Below, piece after piece: positions 15,780-19,254 of a stretch of 19,254 bases of DNA (positions are counted from its first letter, which is position 1; each line of letters opens with the position of its first letter). Source of the DNA: JAFDVL01 sp043736395 (GTDB lineage Bacteria > Acidobacteriota > Blastocatellia > RBC074); contig JAYTCQ010000408.1 in the NCBI GenBank assembly GCA_043736395.1, positions 1 through 19,254 on the forward strand. The letters are read 5' to 3'. A program made the position numbers and the translations under genes. Under the pieces are notes generated by a model. The model was not told the origin of the DNA and searched no databases. It worked only from the letters and a program-made list of their open reading frames with translations.

Positions 15780-17075
15780 ATGAATCGAAGAGAATTTACC
15801 AAAATCGCTCTCACCACCTCTACTACAGCTCTTAGTTATTCAAAAATTCTCGGCGCCAACGAACGCGTCAACGTCGCCCTTATAGGATGCGGCGACCGTG
15901 GACAACAGGTTTGGGGATTTTTCATGCAACAACCGGATGCAAATCCTGTCGCGTTGTGCGATGTCTACGAACCTAACATCAGCCGCGCGATGAAAGCGAC
16001 GACCCCTAAAGCAGCGGGCAAAGTCGCTACGCATGAAGATTTTCGAAAAGTTTTGGAAATGAAAGACCTTGATGCGGTAGTCGTTGGCACGCCCGATCAT
16101 TGGCACGCAATCCCGACCATCCTCGCCTGTCAGGCTGGCAAAGATGTGTACTGCGAAAAGCCGTTATCATTGACCGTTTCCGAAGGTCGCAAGATGGTCG
16201 AAGCCGCGCGAAAACATAATCGCGTCGTCCAAACCGGCAGCCAGCAACGCTCCGGCGAACATTTTCAGCAAGCCGTCAAACTCATTCAAAACGGAGAAAT
16301 TGGAGGCGTTCATAAAATCACCGTCGGCTTCACCCGCAATGTGAATCCAGGCTTCAAACCCGTTCCCGAACTTGGAACCGGCAAAGAAAAACCTGCCGGA
16401 TTAAATTGGGATATGTGGCTGGGGCCTGCGCCGGAAGTCGCGTACGATCCATTCCGTTTCATCTATCATTTTCGCTGGTTCTGGGATTACTCCGGCGGAC
16501 AGATGACCAATTGGGGAGCGCATAATCTGGACATCGCGCGGTGGGCTTTGAAGGAAAAAGCTCCCACCGCAGTCGCCGCTTTCGGCGGACGCTACGCCAT
16601 CAAAGACGGCGGCGAAACGCCTGACGTACAGGAAGTAATTTATAGTTTTCCAACTTGCCTCGTGACGTGGACAGGTCGCGAAGTCAATCGCACGCGTGAT
16701 GAATACCTCGTCTTTCACGGCACCAAAGGGACGCTCAGCATTATGCGCGACGGCTTCTCGGTGACGCCGGAAGTTTGGAAAGCGGTCAGCAAAAATACGA
16801 ATCCCGCGATGCAGCCGATGGAAATGAAAGGCGACGCGAAAAAATGTCAGAATGATCACGTCCGCAATTTTCTGGATTGCATGAAAGATCGCAAACGTCC
16901 GAACGCCGATGTCGAAGAAGGACATTACACGGCGACGATGTGCCATCTCGGCAATATCGCTACGCGGCTCGGACGTTCTTTAAAATGGGACGCCACGAAA
17001 GAAATCTTCATTGGCGATAAAGAAGCAAATCTGATGCTGACGAAAAAATATCGCAAGCAATGGAATCTGATTTAA
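15780..17075 (+). CDS. Tat-exported Gfo/Idh/MocA-family oxidoreductase
   Basis: 431 aa from the chosen start. The N-terminus NRREFTKIALTTSTTALSY matches a twin-arginine signal, cleaved near residue 26. The Rossmann domain (about 29-150) shows ALIGCGDRG (glycines near 36 and 38), the TPDHWHA motif and the family EKP motif at 126-128. The C-terminal alpha/beta domain (about 155-430) carries WFWDYSGGQMTNWGAHNLDIARW, a pattern common in secreted members of this family. I start at ATG 15780, not an upstream in-frame ATG at 15717, because AAGGAAG at 15768-15774 is well placed and the Tat motif then lies at the true N-terminus. Members oxidise or reduce sugars with NAD(P), often bound before Tat export; the substrate here is unknown. 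It lies 13 bases after the preceding gene, probably in one operon. Confidence 0.9.
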   Translation: MNRREFTKIALTTSTTALSYSKILGANERVNVALIGCGDRGQQVWGFFMQQPDANPVALCDVYEPNISRAMKATTPKAAGKVATHEDFRKVLEMKDLDAVVVGTPDHWHAIPTILACQAGKDVYCEKPLSLTVSEGRKMVEAARKHNRVVQTGSQQRSGEHFQQAVKLIQNGEIGGVHKITVGFTRNVNPGFKPVPELGTGKEKPAGLNWDMWLGPAPEVAYDPFRFIYHFRWFWDYSGGQMTNWGAHNLDIARWALKEKAPTAVAAFGGRYAIKDGGETPDVQEVIYSFPTCLVTWTGREVNRTRDEYLVFHGTKGTLSIMRDGFSVTPEVWKAVSKNTNPAMQPMEMKGDAKKCQNDHVRNFLDCMKDRKRPNADVEEGHYTATMCHLGNIATRLGRSLKWDATKEIFIGDKEANLMLTKKYRKQWNLI

Positions 17076-17078
17076 TGC

Positions 17079-17125
17079 AGCGTTTAGCAATTAGCTGTTA
17101 GCGAATAGCCAAACGCTAACAGCTA
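17079..17125. repeat. Intergenic hairpins from a 7-base repeat, upstream of the rhamnosidase
   Basis: Four 7-base units in tandem, TTAGCAA (17084), TTAGCTG (17091), TTAGCGA (17098) and ATAGCCA (17105), are followed by a reverse-complement arm. A perfect 12-base stem can form between 17092-17103 and 17114-17125 with a 10-base loop. An alternative stem, AGCGTTT (17079-17085) with AAACGCT (17111-17117), competes for the same right arm. A short T-run (17131-17134) follows five bases after the stem, and the rhamnosidase ATG is at 17143. A weak terminator after the oxidoreductase is the simplest reading. Confidence 0.65.
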
Positions 17126-17142
17126 TCGCCTTTTCAACCCCC

Positions 17143-19254
17143 ATGCAAATCAATAAAAATCTTCCCTCTCTTCTAAGAATTTTCCTTCTCTCAGCATTAC
17201 TTTTTGTCACCGCACTTGCGCAAAATCCTGACGTTGAAACGCTTGAACGCGGCTTCAAAAACCCGCCTGATGACGCCAGAATTATGATGCGTTGGTGGTG
17301 GTTCGGCCCCACCGTCACCAAAGCCGAACTCGAACGCGAAATGATTTTGATGAAGGCTGGCGGCATCGGTGGATTTGAAATTCAACCCGTCTATCCGGTA
17401 GTCCTTGACGATCCGGGTAAAGGCTTAAAAAATCTTCCATTTCTGTCGCCGGAATTTCTTGATGCCTTAAAATTCACACAGGAAAAAGCCAAAGAATTAG
17501 GGCTTCGCGTTGACCTGACCATCGGCAGCGGATGGCCTTACGGCGGCCCTTCCGTTCCCGTCACACAAGCCGCTGGACGCTTGCGCGTGGAGCGCGTAAA
17601 AGTTGCCGCCAATCAACGCCGCATTCCAATTCCGCACATCAACGAGGGCGAAAAATTACTCTCCATTTTTCAAGATTTGTATCAGCTCAATGACATCAAA
17701 GATGGAGCGGCTTGGCTCCCTGCAAATCCCGAAACTGCCACGGAAATTTTGTTCTTTATTTCCAGCCGTACCGGAATGCAAGTGAAGCGTCCCGCCGTCG
17801 GAGCCGAAGGTTTTGTGCTGGATCATTACGACCGAAACGCAATTGACAGCTACCTGAAAAATGTCGGCGATCCGTTGATGAAATCATTCGCAGGCAATCC
17901 GCCCTTCGCGATTTTTTGCGATAGCCTGGAAGTTTTCAATTCCGATTGGACGAGCGATTTTCTGGAAGAATTTCAGAAGCGGCGAGGTTACGATTTGAAG
18001 CCGTATTTGCCCGCTCTCGTGAAAGACATCGGCAAAGACACCGCCGCGATTCGTCAGGATTGGGGGCGAACATTGAACGAATTATTGAATGATAGATTTA
18101 TGATTCCGATGCGGGATTGGGCGAAGCGCAACAACACAAAATTTCGTATTCAGGGTTATGGCTTGCCTCCCGCAACGATTGCCAGCAACGCCTACGCCGA
18201 CATTTCCGAAGGCGAGGGAGCGCAGTGGAAAGTGCTGCGGGCGGCGCGTTGGGCATCTTCGGCAAATCACTTGTACGCACGAAATATCACGACTTCTGAA
18301 ACTTGGACGTGGCTGCACTCGCCATCCTTTCGCGCCACTCCGCTGGACATGAAAGCCGAAGCCGATTTGCATTTTCTGCAAGGCATTAATCAATTGATCG
18401 GGCACGGATGGCCGTACACCGCCGAGGGTCAGGAATATCCCGGCTGGCGACTTTACGCGGCAGCGGTCTTCAATGAAAAAAATCCGTGGTGGATTGTGAT
18501 GCCGGATTTGTCGAAATATTTGCAGCGCACCAGTTGGATTTTACGACAAGGACAACCCGCCAATGACATCGCTTTTTACCTGCCAAACAGTGACGCTTAC
18601 GCCGGATTTGTAAACGGCAAAGTCCATTACATGATCGAAGCTTTGAAGGATCGTATCGGCGAAGATTTCGTCGCGAAAACTCTTGAAGCCGGATACAATT
18701 TAGATTTTTTTGACGATGAAGTTTTAAACCAAATCGGCTCCGTAAAAAATAATTCATTACAGCTGGGAGCCAATCAATACAAGGCTGTCATCCTCCCAAA
18801 CGTCGAACGAATTCCGCTGAATACTTTAAGAAAATTAGAAGAATTCACGAAGAACGGCGGCATTGTGATCGCTACACGACAAGCTCCGAATGTGGCTCCC
18901 GGATTCAAAGCAACTGAAGCCGAACGCAAAGAAATTCAGGAAATTTCGGCGCGAATTTTCAGTAGCGCAAACACGAAAGCCGATGTCGTCAAAGATGAAA
19001 AAACGGAACTTGCTGGAAAATTGAATTCCCTGCTCCGTCCGGATTTCGCGTTGGAAAAACCTGTCAATGAAATCGGTTTTATTCATCGTCATACGGAAAA
19101 TGCGGAGATTTATTTTGTAGCGAATTCATCAAATTTAACGCAAAACCTGAATGCGACTTTTCGCGTAAAAGGGATGCAGGCGGAAATGTGGAATCCGATG
19201 GATGGCAATGTGATTGGTGCATCAACAACGGAGAATAACAGCACAACAAAACTT
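17143..19254 (+). CDS. Alpha-L-rhamnosidase, glycoside hydrolase family 106 (partial, runs off the window)
   Basis: The frame is open from ATG 17143 to the last base with no stop, giving 704 codons; the C-terminus lies beyond the edge. A Sec signal peptide (about residues 1-26, LLRIFLLSALLFVTALAQ) is followed by the GH106 opening RIMMRWWWFGPTVTKAELERE and KAGGIGGFEIQPVYP (about residues 47-85). Further family-like segments are IGSGWPYGG, CDSLEVFNSDWTSDFL and HGWPYTAEGQEYPGW. Known GH106 enzymes are about 1000 residues or more and remove L-rhamnose from rhamnogalacturonans and other plant glycans, in the periplasm or outside. This fits the acetylesterase, lyase and arabinofuranosidase of the same window. 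No Shine-Dalgarno precedes the ATG. Confidence 0.88.
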   Translation, partial: MQINKNLPSLLRIFLLSALLFVTALAQNPDVETLERGFKNPPDDARIMMRWWWFGPTVTKAELEREMILMKAGGIGGFEIQPVYPVVLDDPGKGLKNLPFLSPEFLDALKFTQEKAKELGLRVDLTIGSGWPYGGPSVPVTQAAGRLRVERVKVAANQRRIPIPHINEGEKLLSIFQDLYQLNDIKDGAAWLPANPETATEILFFISSRTGMQVKRPAVGAEGFVLDHYDRNAIDSYLKNVGDPLMKSFAGNPPFAIFCDSLEVFNSDWTSDFLEEFQKRRGYDLKPYLPALVKDIGKDTAAIRQDWGRTLNELLNDRFMIPMRDWAKRNNTKFRIQGYGLPPATIASNAYADISEGEGAQWKVLRAARWASSANHLYARNITTSETWTWLHSPSFRATPLDMKAEADLHFLQGINQLIGHGWPYTAEGQEYPGWRLYAAAVFNEKNPWWIVMPDLSKYLQRTSWILRQGQPANDIAFYLPNSDAYAGFVNGKVHYMIEALKDRIGEDFVAKTLEAGYNLDFFDDEVLNQIGSVKNNSLQLGANQYKAVILPNVERIPLNTLRKLEEFTKNGGIVIATRQAPNVAPGFKATEAERKEIQEISARIFSSANTKADVVKDEKTELAGKLNSLLRPDFALEKPVNEIGFIHRHTENAEIYFVANSSNLTQNLNATFRVKGMQAEMWNPMDGNVIGASTTENNSTTKL

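Noticed and set aside
16401..16946. Minus-strand open frame of 181 codons
   Set aside because: It lies wholly inside the Gfo/Idh/MocA gene, which has clear motifs in the plus frame. It is an antisense shadow.

Overview
The window reads as one chromosomal stretch from a Gram-negative bacterium, most likely an acidobacterium of moderate GC (roughly 45-50% by eye; Blastocatellia-like, an inference). The reasons are the very large Oar-type TonB-dependent receptor with an N-terminal carboxypeptidase-regulatory-like domain, the Tat-signalled enzymes, and the general style of the proteins. No rRNA, tRNA, CRISPR array, insertion sequence or phage gene was seen.

Layout. Positions 6-1859 hold a bifunctional homocysteine S-methyltransferase/methylenetetrahydrofolate reductase, a core-metabolism gene. 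Next comes an unrecognised 205-aa protein (1925-2542). From 2548 to the right edge nearly everything points to pectin, especially rhamnogalacturonan-I: a CE12 rhamnogalacturonan acetylesterase; a LysR regulator on the minus strand (3431-4321) divergent from a 1279-aa TonB-dependent receptor (4588-8427); a KdgF-like cupin (8482-8805); a GH51 arabinofuranosidase (9020-10675); tagaturonate epimerase UxaE (10860-12431); an SDR that is probably fructuronate reductase (12548-13378); a PL10 pectate lyase split by an in-frame amber codon (13517-14602); a secreted LIC_10091-like protein of unknown function (14612-15766); a Tat-exported Gfo/Idh/MocA oxidoreductase (15780-17075); and a GH106 alpha-L-rhamnosidase that runs off the window (17143-19254).

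How they work together (inference from families). The acetylesterase, PL10 lyase, GH51 and GH106 would deacetylate, cleave and debranch pectin and remove arabinose and rhamnose. The receptor would import oligosaccharides across the outer membrane. KdgF would linearise unsaturated uronates. UxaE and the SDR would take galacturonate-derived tagaturonate to fructuronate and then mannonate. UxaC, UxuA, KDG kinase, KDPG aldolase and an inner-membrane transporter are not in the window.

Striking features. (1) A single CAG-to-TAG change appears to interrupt an otherwise intact PL10 lyase, while TAG also serves as the normal stop of three neighbouring genes. (2) At least six intergenic gaps carry inverted repeats, and most are built from short words repeated at a 9-base (four cases) or 7-base (two cases) period, with a different word in each gap. 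(3) A strong terminator between the receptor and the KdgF-like gene overlaps a possible competing hairpin.
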